Positions 25,879 through 34,568 of a stretch of DNA of 64,000 bases are shown piece after piece (the stretch's first letter is position 1; each line of letters opens with the position of its first letter). The notes under the pieces were generated by a model. That model had not been told where the DNA came from. It ran no database searches and saw only the letters and a list, made by a program, of their open reading frames with translations. Source of the stretch: Streptomyces sp. NBC_00569 (GTDB taxonomy: Bacteria; Actinomycetota; Actinomycetes; Streptomycetales; Streptomycetaceae); assembly GCF_036345255.1 (NCBI RefSeq), contig NZ_CP107783.1, positions 558,001-622,000 on the forward strand, written 5' to 3'. The translations under genes were made by a program, and so were the position numbers.

Positions 25879-27042
25879 ATGCGTGAGCCGGTCGATCTCA
25901 GGCGGCAGCGGATTCTCGCCGTGGTGCAGTCGCGCGGGGCGACGCGGGTGAGTGATCTCGCCGCGGAGCTCGCCGTGTCGGTGGTGACCCTGCGCCGCGA
26001 TGTCGAGGAACTCGCCAGGGAGGGCAAGCTGCGCCGTGGTCACGGCGTCGCCCGCCCGGTGCTGCCCGAGACGGGACGGCCCGCCGTCCCCCTCGAACCG
26101 GCGGCCGACGGCGGTCCGGTCGCGGTCGTCGTCCCCGAGCGCCACTCGTATCTGTACGAGGCGCTGCACGGCGCCCGGACCGCGTTCGAGGAAGCGGGCA
26201 TCCGCATCGCGCTGCACATCGCCCCGGCCGTCGCGGGAGCCGAACAGCCCATCGTGGAACAGGCGTTGGCGGCGGGCGCCCGCGGACTGCTCATCGCGCC
26301 ACGGTGGCGCAGCAGGGAGACGGAGGAGGCCGACTACGCCTGGCTCTCGCGGCTGCCGGTGCCCGCGGTCGTGATGGAGCGCAGGCCCCGGCGCGGCAGT
26401 GAGCTGCACACCGTGGACACGGTCTGCACCGATCACTGGTACGGCATCCATCTCGCCGTCGAACACCTCACCGGGCTCGGCCACCGGCGCATCGTGCTCG
26501 CCGCCAGGGACGACAGCCCCACCGCCCGTGCCCTGCGTGCGGCGTTCGTCGAGATCGCCGCGGACCATCCGGATGTGGACAAGTGGGCGGTGGCGCTCAG
26601 CTCGCCCGGGGCTGCCCCCGACCCGGCGGCGGAGACGGAGGAGAAGCCCATCGAACTCCCGTCGTTGCTCGCCGAGTCGGGGGCCACGGCGGCCGTGCTG
26701 CACGGTGATGTGGACGCGCTCATGCTGGTGCAGTCGCTGCGCGACGGTGGCGTGCGGGTCCCGGAGGACTGTTCCGTGATCGCGTACGACGATGTGGTGG
26801 CGGGGCTCGGCAGCACCCCGCTCTCGGCCGTCTCCCCGCCGAAGGCCGAGGTGGGCCGGGCGGCGGCCGAGATGCTCCTTCAGCGGCTCGGCGGACAGGC
26901 GCCAGCCTCCGGGGCCGGGCCGGCGCGGCGCCTGGAGCTGTTGCCCACGTTGAAGGTGCGCGGTTCGACGCAGGCCCCGAACACCGCGGATTCGCAGGCA
27001 TCCGACGCCACAGGAACGTCCGGCACAACTCCCGCTTCATGA
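25879..27042 (+). CDS. DeoR-HTH / LacI-sensor hybrid regulator
   Basis: Regulator of 387 aa joining two families. Residues about 5-60 are a DeoR-type winged helix (RRQRILAVVQSRGATRVSDLAAELAVSVVTLRRDVEELAREG); residues 75-365 are a periplasmic-binding-protein-like sugar sensor as in LacI/GalR (VAVVVPERHSYLYEALHGA, ending VSPPKAEVGRAAAEMLLQRLGG). ATG 25879 was chosen because GAGGGGG lies eight bases upstream and the helix-turn-helix starts a few residues in; an ATG at 25834 would run through the putative operator. It precedes and probably controls the sugar importer operon that follows. Confidence 0.85.
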   Translation: MREPVDLRRQRILAVVQSRGATRVSDLAAELAVSVVTLRRDVEELAREGKLRRGHGVARPVLPETGRPAVPLEPAADGGPVAVVVPERHSYLYEALHGARTAFEEAGIRIALHIAPAVAGAEQPIVEQALAAGARGLLIAPRWRSRETEEADYAWLSRLPVPAVVMERRPRRGSELHTVDTVCTDHWYGIHLAVEHLTGLGHRRIVLAARDDSPTARALRAAFVEIAADHPDVDKWAVALSSPGAAPDPAAETEEKPIELPSLLAESGATAAVLHGDVDALMLVQSLRDGGVRVPEDCSVIAYDDVVAGLGSTPLSAVSPPKAEVGRAAAEMLLQRLGGQAPASGAGPARRLELLPTLKVRGSTQAPNTADSQASDATGTSGTTPAS

Positions 27043-27080
27043 TGAGCGTTTGACCGTTTCATTTTCTTCTGATCGATCTA

Positions 27081-27109
27081 TTGACCACGTCCGGTCAGCC
27101 GATCAGGAT
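27081..27109 (+). promoter_or_regulatory. Promoter of the second sugar-import operon
   Basis: TTGACC (27081-27086), 17 bases, CAGGAT (27104-27109) is a good vegetative-type promoter 40 bp before the binding-protein ATG. A second TTGACC at 27050-27055 has no good -10. The operon therefore appears to be transcribed separately from the regulator gene. Confidence 0.5.
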
Positions 27110-27148
27110 TCCCGTGACTCGAACACGCAGGAGCCGCGGGAGGCGCCC

Positions 27149-28489
27149 ATGCCTGGTCGACAGAGCCGTCGATCGGTGCTCGCCGCGATCACCGCGCTGC
27201 CCCTGACGGGCGCCCTGAGCGCCTGCAGCGGGAACGACAGCGCGTCGCAGAGCACCAGTAAGTCAGGTACCAAAGGCAAGACCACCATCACGTTCTGGTC
27301 CGCGCTGCGCGGCAGCCAGGAAGTGGTGGACGCGTTCAACAAGACGCACGACACCATCCAGGTCGCATTCGAACAGATACCTTCCGGCACCTCCGGCGGA
27401 TATCTCAAGCTCAGCAACGCGGCTCGCGCGGGCAACGCGCCCGACGTCGCCACCATCGAGTACCCGCAGGTCCCGGGCTACGCGATCGACGGTGTGGCCC
27501 GCGACATCACGGACGTGATCAGCGACAAGCTCAAGGCCAAACTGCTGCCGCAGGCGCTCGGCCTGACGACGTTCGAGGGGCGCACGTACAGCGTGCCCCT
27601 CGACGTCGAACCGATGGTCCTGCACTACCGCAAGGACCTCTTCGACAAGTACGGCTTCGAGGTTCCCACCACGTGGGACGAGTACACCGATCTGGCACGC
27701 GCCGTCCGGCGCACCGGCGGCAAGCGCAGGGCGACCTTCTTCTCCACGGACATGGGTCAGTTCTCGGGCTGGTGCTGGGGGGCCGGTGCGCACTGGTTCG
27801 ACACCTCGAAGGGCGCCTGGAACGTGTCGCTCGCCGACGCCCCCACGCGCCGCGTCTGCCAGTACTGGCAGCGGCTCATCGACGAGGACCTCGTCTACGT
27901 CAATCCCCCCAACAGTCGCGAGGCGGACGCCCAGGTCGGCAACAGTCTCGTCCTGACCCGGCACAGCGGCGCCTGGGACGCGGGTGCTCAGATGAATGCG
28001 CGCCCCCAGCAGAAGGGCCTGTGGCGGATTGCCCCGCAGCCCCAGTGGGACCCGGCGAAGCCGGCGCTCGGCACCCAGGGCGGCTCGACGTTCGCGATCA
28101 CCAAGGACAGCAAGCACCCCGAGGCCGCCATGGAGTTCATCGAGTGGCAGGTCTCCAGCCCCGACGCGATCAAGGCCCGCCTGTCCAGCGGCGCGAGCAG
28201 CCAGTATCCGGCCGTGACCGAGCTGATCAAGGAGGGCCGTGCCGCCTTCGACCGCTCGTACTACGGCGGGCAGGACATCTACACGCTGTTCGAGAACGAG
28301 GCCCAGAAGATCAGCGACGGCTGGGTCTGGGGACCGCGGATGACCGCGACCGGGCAGGTCATGTCGGACGCCTTCGCCCGGGCGGCGGCGGGCTCCGGCA
28401 CGATCGAGTCCTCCATGCGCGCCGCGCAGGACGGCACGATGCCCGACCTCAAGGCCCTCGGCCTCAAGACCACCCAGCACTCCACGTGA
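27149..28489 (+). CDS. Sugar ABC transporter substrate-binding lipoprotein
   Basis: Family 1 solute-binding protein (446 aa). The signal has a twin arginine (GRQSRRSVLAAITALPLTG) and lipobox LSAC, suggesting Tat export before lipidation. The mature domain starts TTITFWSALRGSQEVVDAFNK, typical of glycerol-3-phosphate/oligosaccharide receptors (UgpB-like). ATG 27149 has GGGAGG upstream. It starts an operon of two permeases, a hydroxyacid dehydrogenase and a DUF2264 protein controlled by the upstream hybrid regulator. Ligand probably a plant-derived saccharide; identity not readable. Confidence 0.93.
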   Translation: MPGRQSRRSVLAAITALPLTGALSACSGNDSASQSTSKSGTKGKTTITFWSALRGSQEVVDAFNKTHDTIQVAFEQIPSGTSGGYLKLSNAARAGNAPDVATIEYPQVPGYAIDGVARDITDVISDKLKAKLLPQALGLTTFEGRTYSVPLDVEPMVLHYRKDLFDKYGFEVPTTWDEYTDLARAVRRTGGKRRATFFSTDMGQFSGWCWGAGAHWFDTSKGAWNVSLADAPTRRVCQYWQRLIDEDLVYVNPPNSREADAQVGNSLVLTRHSGAWDAGAQMNARPQQKGLWRIAPQPQWDPAKPALGTQGGSTFAITKDSKHPEAAMEFIEWQVSSPDAIKARLSSGASSQYPAVTELIKEGRAAFDRSYYGGQDIYTLFENEAQKISDGWVWGPRMTATGQVMSDAFARAAAGSGTIESSMRAAQDGTMPDLKALGLKTTQHST

Positions 28490-28520
28490 ACGCCCGCACC
28501 CCGAAAGGCAGGTGAGTCCC

Positions 28521-29504
28521 ATGACCGCGACAACCCAGGTCCCCGCCACGGCGGCGGCTCCCCCGCGGGAGGCGGACAGCTCCCGGCGCACGGCGCAGCG
28601 CGCGGCCAAGCGCCGCCGGGGCGGCGCCGCGGGCGTCCTGATGGCCCCGTTCTTCGTGCTGCTCACGCTCGTCTTCCTGATCCCGGTCGGCACGGCCGTC
28701 TGGCTGAGCTTCTTCAGCGACGACCAGCCGGGCCTCGGCTTCGGCGCGGAGCGCACGGTCTTCGTCGGCCTGCGCTCGTACGCCGCCGTACTCACGGACC
28801 CGTCGTTCCTGTCCGGCCTCGGCACGGTCGCCCTGTACTGCCTGATCTATATCCCGGTGATGACCATCGGCTCGCTGGCGCTGGCGCTGCTGCTCGACTC
28901 GGGTCTCGTACGGCTGCGTTCCTGGGCCCAGTTGGGCCTGTTCCTGCCGCACGCGGTGCCCGGCATCATCGCCGCGCTGATCTGGCTGTACCTCTACACC
29001 CCCGGCATCAGCCCCATCATCGACGTGCTCGGCAAGGCCGACATCACCGTCAACTTCCTGGGCCTGCACACCGCGATCCCGTCGATCGTGAACATCGCGG
29101 TGTGGAGCAACCTCGGCTACAACATGGTCGTCTTCTACGCGGCCCTGCAGGCGGTCCCCCGGGAGGTCCTGGAGGCGTCGGTGGTCGACGGGGCGGGTCC
29201 GGTGCGCACCGCCCTCCAGGTGAAGGCGCCGCTGGTGCGCTCCTCGATCGTCATGGTCGCGATGTTCACACTCATCTGGGCTCTGCAGCTGTTCACCGAA
29301 CCGATGCTGCTGCGCGCGGGCTCGCAGGTCGTCGATGCCCGGTTCTCGCCGAGCATGTACATCTACGACGCGGCGTTCAGCCGCAACAACTACTCGCTCG
29401 CGGCCGCAGCCTCGGTGATCCTCCTCATCATCACGATCGCCGTCTCCTACGGCGTCACCCGCTGGACCAACCGCGTCAACTCGGCCGAGGAGAGCGCCCG
29501 ATGA
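28521..29504 (+). CDS. Sugar ABC transporter permease, MalF/UgpA type
   Basis: CUT1 membrane subunit (327 aa). A basic cytoplasmic tail (QRAAKRRRGGAAG) leads into six hydrophobic segments; the EAA-type loop is LEASVVDGAGPVRTALQ. ATG 28521 follows AGGTGAG. The stop overlaps the next permease start (ATGA). ATPase not encoded nearby. Confidence 0.92.
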   Translation: MTATTQVPATAAAPPREADSSRRTAQRAAKRRRGGAAGVLMAPFFVLLTLVFLIPVGTAVWLSFFSDDQPGLGFGAERTVFVGLRSYAAVLTDPSFLSGLGTVALYCLIYIPVMTIGSLALALLLDSGLVRLRSWAQLGLFLPHAVPGIIAALIWLYLYTPGISPIIDVLGKADITVNFLGLHTAIPSIVNIAVWSNLGYNMVVFYAALQAVPREVLEASVVDGAGPVRTALQVKAPLVRSSIVMVAMFTLIWALQLFTEPMLLRAGSQVVDARFSPSMYIYDAAFSRNNYSLAAAASVILLIITIAVSYGVTRWTNRVNSAEESAR

Positions 29505-30373
29505 CCACTGCCGAGCTGAGCAGGTCCACCCTGCTGCGTCCCCGTCTGCTGGGCCGGACGACCGTCAACGTGGTCGTCGCGATCTCCGTCCTCTACACCA
29601 TGCTGCCGGCCCTGTGGCTGGTGCTCGCCGCCGGCAAGTCCCGCGACGCGCTGTTCAGCAGCAACATCCTTTCCTTCAAGGACTTCTCGTTCGTCCAGAA
29701 CGTCAAGGACCTGTTCGCGATGGACGGCGGGCTCTACAGCCGCTGGTACGGCAACAGCCTGCTGTACGCGGTGCTCGGCGCCGCGCTGGGCGCGATGATC
29801 AGCGTCGCCTGCGGCTACGCCTTCGACAAGTACCACTTCCGGCACAAGGAGAAGCTGTTCGGGCTCGTCCTGGCCGCGGTGATGGTGCCGCAGACGGTGC
29901 TCGCGCTGCCGCTGTACCTGATCGCCTCGGCGACGGGCGTCGTCAACACGTTCTGGTCGGTGTTCATCCCGGTCCTGTTCAACCCGTTCGGCGTGTACCT
30001 GGGCCGGATCTTCGCCCAGGGCTATGTGCCCGACGAGGTCCTGGAGGCGGCCCGGGTCGACGGCGCCGGTGAGCTGACGACGTACGTCCGCGTCGCGCTG
30101 CGGATGCTCGGCCCCGGCCTGATCACGGTCTTCCTGTTCCAGCTCACCGCGATCTGGAACAACTTCTTCCTGCCGATGGTGATGCTGTCCAACCAGAAGC
30201 TCTATCCCGTCAGCCTGGGCCTGTTCCAGTGGAACAGCCAGGCGACCGTCTCGCCCGAGTACTATCCGGTGGTGATCATGGGTTCGCTCCTGGCGGTCCT
30301 TCCTCTCGTCCTCGCGTTCATCTTCCTCCAGCGGTTCTGGCGGTCCGGCCTGACGGCGGGGGCGGTCAAGTGA
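29501..30373 (+). CDS. Sugar ABC transporter permease, MalG/UgpE type
   Basis: Second membrane subunit (290 aa) of the importer, with six hydrophobic segments and EAA loop LEAARVDGAGELTTYVR. It overlaps the upstream permease by ATGA and the downstream dehydrogenase by GTGA, so the five genes are tightly coupled. Confidence 0.92.
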   Translation: MTTAELSRSTLLRPRLLGRTTVNVVVAISVLYTMLPALWLVLAAGKSRDALFSSNILSFKDFSFVQNVKDLFAMDGGLYSRWYGNSLLYAVLGAALGAMISVACGYAFDKYHFRHKEKLFGLVLAAVMVPQTVLALPLYLIASATGVVNTFWSVFIPVLFNPFGVYLGRIFAQGYVPDEVLEAARVDGAGELTTYVRVALRMLGPGLITVFLFQLTAIWNNFFLPMVMLSNQKLYPVSLGLFQWNSQATVSPEYYPVVIMGSLLAVLPLVLAFIFLQRFWRSGLTAGAVK

Positions 30374-31377
30374 GCAAGCCCCGCGTGGCGTTGGCCATGT
30401 CCCCCCAGGCCGCGGCGGCCGTCTTCACGCCGCGGTCCGTGGCCGCGCTCGCGGAGGTGTGCGACCTGGCGCCGCTGCCCGTCCTGGACGACCTGACGAC
30501 CGTACGGGCCAAGAAGGTCCTCGCCGGCACCGAGGTTCTCGTCACCGGCTGGGGCTGTCCGCGGCTCGACGCGGACGTACTGGCAGCGGCTCCGCGCCTC
30601 CAGGCCGTGGTGCACGCGGCTGGTTCGGTGCGCGGGCATGTCTCCGATGCCTGCTGGCAGCGGGGCGTCGAGGTGTCGTCGGCGGCCGCGGCCAACGCGC
30701 TGCCGGTCGCGGAGTACACCCTCGCGATGATCCTGCTGCACGGAAAGAACGTCCTGGCACGGGCCGACGACTTCCGGCGGACCCGAGAGCGCGACAACTG
30801 GCTGCTCACCACGCAAGAGGTGGGTAACTACCGTCGCACGGTGGGCCTGCTGTCCGCGTCCCTGATCGGCCGCCGGGTGATCGAGCTGCTGCGGCCCTTC
30901 GACTTCGAGGTACTGCTGCACGACCCGTACATCACCGGGGCGGAGGCCGCCGAACTGGGCGTCGAGTGGGTGGAGCTGTCCGAGCTCTTCGCACGCAGCG
31001 ACCTGTTGAGCGTGCACACGCCGCTGCTGCCGGCCACGCGCGGCCTCGTGAGCAGGGAACTGCTCGGCTCCATGCGACCGGGGGCCACCCTCATCAACAC
31101 CTCACGCGGCGCCGTCGTCGACCAGGAAGCGCTCACCGACGTGGTGCGCGCGGGCCTCATCGGCGCGGTCCTCGACGTGACGGACCCCGAGGTCCTGCCC
31201 GCGACGCACCCGTTGTGGGACTGCCCGAACGCACTCATCACCCCCCACCTCGCGGGTTCCCAGGGCAACGAGTGGGAACGCCTCGCCGACACCGCCGTCG
31301 GCGAGGTGGCCCGGTGGGCCGCGGGCGACGGCTTCGCCCACCCCGTACGACGCGAAAGGCTGGCGTTCCTCGCATGA
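30370..31377 (+). CDS. D-2-hydroxyacid dehydrogenase-family protein
   Basis: NAD-dependent dehydrogenase-like protein (335 aa). The C-terminal catalytic region has NTSRGAVVDQEAL (substrate arginine) and the glutamate region VTDPEVLP. Two features are unusual: the dinucleotide loop reads VGLLSASLIGRRV instead of GxGxxG, and the normal catalytic histidine position reads HLAGSQG after TP. Relatives from memory in actinobacterial sugar operons have a similar VGASRIGR loop, so it may be a distinct subgroup. Located between the importer and a DUF2264 gene, it may reduce or oxidise a sugar-derived acid. GTG start overlaps the permease stop. Confidence 0.85.
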   Translation: MSKPRVALAMSPQAAAAVFTPRSVAALAEVCDLAPLPVLDDLTTVRAKKVLAGTEVLVTGWGCPRLDADVLAAAPRLQAVVHAAGSVRGHVSDACWQRGVEVSSAAAANALPVAEYTLAMILLHGKNVLARADDFRRTRERDNWLLTTQEVGNYRRTVGLLSASLIGRRVIELLRPFDFEVLLHDPYITGAEAAELGVEWVELSELFARSDLLSVHTPLLPATRGLVSRELLGSMRPGATLINTSRGAVVDQEALTDVVRAGLIGAVLDVTDPEVLPATHPLWDCPNALITPHLAGSQGNEWERLADTAVGEVARWAAGDGFAHPVRRERLAFLA

Positions 31378-33248
31378 CCATCCCGTTCGAACTGCCCGAA
31401 GAAGACCGTGAGTTGAGCCCGATCACCGGGTACACGCGCGCGCACTGGGAGGCCGTCGCCGACGGGCTGCTCGGTGCCGCGTGGCGCTGGGCGACACCCG
31501 GGGGCGCCCTGCTCGACCTGCCGGGCCGCCCGTCCGGGTCCGGGGTCCGCTCGGACGGCCTCGAAGGCTTCGCCCGTACGTTCCTGGCGGCGGGCTTCCG
31601 AGTCGCGGGCGCCGGCGGAAAGGACCCGCACGGCTGGCTGGAGCGGTACGCGCAGGGCCTGACGGCGGGCACCCGGACGCCCGGCCGGGACGACGCCGAA
31701 TCATGGCCGCTGATCCTCGACCACCATGTGCAGGGCCAGCCGATGGTCGAGTCGGCGTCCGTGGCACTCGGACTGTCGCTGACCCGGCCATGGCTGTGGG
31801 ACCAGCTCGACAGCGACGTGCAGGACCGGGCGGAGACCTGGCTGCGCGGGGCGATCGACCACACGCCCGCGCCCAACAACTGGTATCTGTTCCCGTTCAC
31901 GGTGGCGTCCTTCCTGGAGTCGGTCGGCCGCGGCGACGAGGCCACGACGCGCGCCATGGAACGGGCACTCGGGCTGATGGAGACGTGGTACCGGGGCGAC
32001 GGCTGGTACGCGGACGGCGACGGGCGGGCCTTCGACCACTACAACGGCTGGGCGCTGCACCTCTATCCCCTGCTGCACGCGCACCTGTCCGGAGACACCG
32101 CGCTGGCCGCGCGGTTCGGGCCGCGGCTGCGCGAGCACCTCGAAGGGTTCTCGCTGCTCTTCGGCGCCGACGGGGCGCCGATCCACTTCGGGCGTTCACT
32201 GACCTACCGGTTCGCGGCGTCGGCGGCGGTCGGCATCGGAGCCGTCACCGGCCACACCCCGCTGACGCCCGGCACGTCACGCCGCCTCATCAGCGCGAAT
32301 CTGCGCTACTTCCTCGACCGGGGCGGAGTGACGGACGACGGGCTGCTGAGCCTGGGCTGGCACGGCCCGCACGACGCGACGCTGCAGACCTACTCGGGGC
32401 CGGCGTCCCCGTACTGGGCGTCGAAGGGGTTCGTGTCGCTGCTCGCGCCGGAGGACGACCCGCTGTGGACGGCGACGGAGGAACCCGCGCCGAGCGAGGG
32501 CCCGGACCGGGTGCTCGCGCTGCCCGCGCCGGGGCTGCTCGTCCAGTCGACCCAGGCCGACGGGATCGTACGGCTCCACAACCACGGCAGCGACCATGTC
32601 CGCCCGCACGAGGCGGAGTCGGCCGCGCAGGAGGACCCGCTCTACGGCCGTCACGCGTACTCGACGCACACAGGGCCGACGTCCCGGACGAACGTCGCCG
32701 ACAACCACCTGTCGGTCGTGATCGCCGGCGTCGCGAGCGTGCGGCGCCGGATCCGACCCCTGGGCGCGGGACAGGGCGACGGGTGGGGCTGGGCCGCTTC
32801 CTCGCACCTTCCGGTGTTCGCCTCGGGCGCGCCCATGGTGCCGGGGCTGCGGGTGGAGAGCGTGACCGTGGCCCGGGGCCGGTACGAGCTGCGGGTGCAC
32901 CGGGTCGTGGGGGCGCCGCACGGAGCGGGGGTCACGCTCACCGGCTGGGCCTCGGACGCCCTGAGCTCACAGCTGCACGGCCTGTACGGATGGGGCGAGC
33001 GGGACGAGGTGCGGGCGCCTCAGGGGACGGCTTACGAGCCGTGGGTGCGGGTGCCGCGACTCTCGGCCACCTCCGAGGGAACAGCGGTGTTCGTGGCGCT
33101 GGCGTCGTTGAGCGCCGACGAGCCGAGCGCGCCGCTCGCCGAAGCGGTGTCCGAAGTGCTCGTCCACGACGGGGAGTTGAGGGTGCGGTGGGCCGACGGA
33201 CCGCAGACCGCCGTGTCCTTCGAGCCGGTGCGGGTCACTCATGAGTGA
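31374..33248 (+). CDS. DUF2264 family protein
   Basis: Cytoplasmic protein of 624 aa with no signal peptide. The N-terminal half has helical-toroid character (WPLILDHHVQGQPMVESASVALGLSLTRPWLWDQLD, NNWYLFPFTVASFLESVGRGDEATT, and WYADGDGRAFDHYNGWALHLYPLLHA); the C-terminal part is beta-rich. These match the DUF2264 family, which occurs in bacterial sugar operons and resembles polysaccharide-lyase folds. Probably a glycan-processing enzyme acting on the imported saccharide. ATGA overlap with the dehydrogenase; a hairpin terminator follows. Confidence 0.85.
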   Translation: MTIPFELPEEDRELSPITGYTRAHWEAVADGLLGAAWRWATPGGALLDLPGRPSGSGVRSDGLEGFARTFLAAGFRVAGAGGKDPHGWLERYAQGLTAGTRTPGRDDAESWPLILDHHVQGQPMVESASVALGLSLTRPWLWDQLDSDVQDRAETWLRGAIDHTPAPNNWYLFPFTVASFLESVGRGDEATTRAMERALGLMETWYRGDGWYADGDGRAFDHYNGWALHLYPLLHAHLSGDTALAARFGPRLREHLEGFSLLFGADGAPIHFGRSLTYRFAASAAVGIGAVTGHTPLTPGTSRRLISANLRYFLDRGGVTDDGLLSLGWHGPHDATLQTYSGPASPYWASKGFVSLLAPEDDPLWTATEEPAPSEGPDRVLALPAPGLLVQSTQADGIVRLHNHGSDHVRPHEAESAAQEDPLYGRHAYSTHTGPTSRTNVADNHLSVVIAGVASVRRRIRPLGAGQGDGWGWAASSHLPVFASGAPMVPGLRVESVTVARGRYELRVHRVVGAPHGAGVTLTGWASDALSSQLHGLYGWGERDEVRAPQGTAYEPWVRVPRLSATSEGTAVFVALASLSADEPSAPLAEAVSEVLVHDGELRVRWADGPQTAVSFEPVRVTHE

Positions 33249-33307
33249 GGGCCGTCCCTGAATCCGCCGGTTTTCACGCACGGCCTCCCACCCTTCCCTG
33301 GCCGCCT

Positions 33308-33329
33308 GCGGCCCGCATGCGCGGGCCGC
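33308..33329. terminator. Hairpin between convergent genes
   Basis: GCGGCCCGC, loop ATGC, GCGGGCCGC: perfect 9-bp stem between the DUF2264 stop and the convergent LacI stop. Can serve both strands. Confidence 0.65.
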
Positions 33330-33340
33330 GGGCGGTCCCT

Positions 33341-34387
33341 TCAGGGGGCGGTGAGCGGCTGCCGCTCACCGCTCGTGGACTCCCGTACCTCCAGCCAGTG
33401 GGGGGCCATGTGCACCTCGAAGGGCGGGGCCTCGTCCGCGCGGATGCGGGTCGCCAGACATTTCACGGCCAGGGAAGCGATCGCGGCCTTGTCGGGAACC
33501 ACCGATGTGAGGGAGGGCGTGCCGAAGCGGGCTTCCTCGGATCCGTCGACGCCCGCCAAGGCGATGTCCCCGGGGATGTGCAGGCCCGCTTCGAACGCGG
33601 CCCGTCGGGCTCCGGTCGCCAGCAGGTCGCTGAAGCAGAAGACCGCGTCGGGCCGCACATCCGCCGGCAGGCCGATCAGGGTGCGCATCGCCAGGAGTCC
33701 GTTGCGGCGGTCGAACTCTGTCACCTGCGGCGAAAGTCTCGGGTCGTATGTCAACCCGGCCTCATGCAGAGCGAGTTGGAATCCCTCGAGACGCTGGCGG
33801 CTGGTCGCGGACGCCGGGCGGTCGACGCCGATGGCGGCGATCCTGGTGCGGCCGAGACCGGCCAGATGCGCGGTGGCCTCGCGAGCCGCGGCGACGTTGT
33901 CGATCAGGACGTGGTCGGCGACGACGCGATCGCGTTCGTAACTGCGCTCGCCGAGCAGGACCAGGGGGAACTCGTCGGCGACAAAGGCGAGTTCGGCGGG
34001 CGAGACGTGCAGCGGCGACAGGATCACGCCGTCCAGCAACGACGCGCCGACACCGGTCGCCAGGCGCAGCTCCTCCTTGGCGTCCCCCAGCGTCTCCTCG
34101 ATCAGGACGGTGAATCCCAGCGCCGCGGCCTCTGTTCTCACGTGGTGCGCGAGCTCCGCGAAGTAGGGCGTCGCGAGGTCGGGGACGGCCAGCGCGATGA
34201 GACCGCTGCGCCCGGTCCTCAGTCTTCGCGCCGACGGATTGGGCCGGTAGCCGAGTTCCACCACTGCGCGCATCACCCGTGCCCGCGTCGCCTCCGACAC
34301 CTTCGGCGCACCGCGTACAACGTTGGACACTGTCTTGATCGACACCTCCGCGCGCTCCGCCACGTCCTTGAGTGTCACTGCTGCCAC
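33341..34387 (-). CDS. LacI-family transcriptional regulator
   Basis: Sugar-responsive repressor (348 aa): N-terminal LacI helix-turn-helix and hinge (TLKDVAERAEVSIKTVSNVVRG, NPSARRLRTGRSG) and a periplasmic-binding-like effector domain (DGVILSPLHVSPAE, PDAVFCFSDLLATGA). Starts at GTG 34387; another GTG three codons later is possible. It is divergent from an eight-gene glycoside operon, and the 181-bp spacer holds a perfect 18-bp palindrome plus an ACAACGTT motif. The same motif also occurs in its own coding sequence at 34316-34327. Confidence 0.92.
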   Translation of the reverse strand: MAAVTLKDVAERAEVSIKTVSNVVRGAPKVSEATRARVMRAVVELGYRPNPSARRLRTGRSGLIALAVPDLATPYFAELAHHVRTEAAALGFTVLIEETLGDAKEELRLATGVGASLLDGVILSPLHVSPAELAFVADEFPLVLLGERSYERDRVVADHVLIDNVAAAREATAHLAGLGRTRIAAIGVDRPASATSRQRLEGFQLALHEAGLTYDPRLSPQVTEFDRRNGLLAMRTLIGLPADVRPDAVFCFSDLLATGARRAAFEAGLHIPGDIALAGVDGSEEARFGTPSLTSVVPDKAAIASLAVKCLATRIRADEAPPFEVHMAPHWLEVRESTSGERQPLTAP

Positions 34388-34485
34388 TGATCAGCCCCCC
34401 GTACTCGAAGTCCCTCCAGATTATGCACCTGTGAGCACGACACACCAGCGTTGCGACTGCCTGGAACTCTTTCCCGACGAGGGGG

Positions 34486-34515
34486 TTGACCCTGCGGACA
34501 GACGGCAGTTACAAC
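34486..34515 (+). promoter_or_regulatory. Promoter of the eight-gene glycoside operon
   Basis: TTGACC (34486-34491), 18 bases, TACAAC (34510-34515). The -10 lies within TTACAACGTTGGAA, whose CAACGTTG core is palindromic, so a LacI-type protein bound there would cover the -10. Confidence 0.5.
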
Positions 34516-34529
34516 GTTGGAACCACCTC

Positions 34530-34547
34530 ACGGCAAGCGCTTGCCGT
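34530..34547. promoter_or_regulatory. Perfect 18-bp LacI-type operator
   Basis: ACGGCAAGCGCTTGCCGT is a perfect palindrome with the AAGCGCTT core typical of LacI-family sites. It lies about 10-30 bases after the expected transcription start of the operon and 22 bp before its first ATG, a repressing position. Confidence 0.75.
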
Positions 34548-34568
34548 CCGCCTCTCGAGAGGGTCCCC

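Noticed and set aside
24616..26703. 695-codon minus-strand frame including the LysR gene
   Set aside because: The upstream part is antisense to the hybrid regulator; LysR starts at 25527 with normal length.
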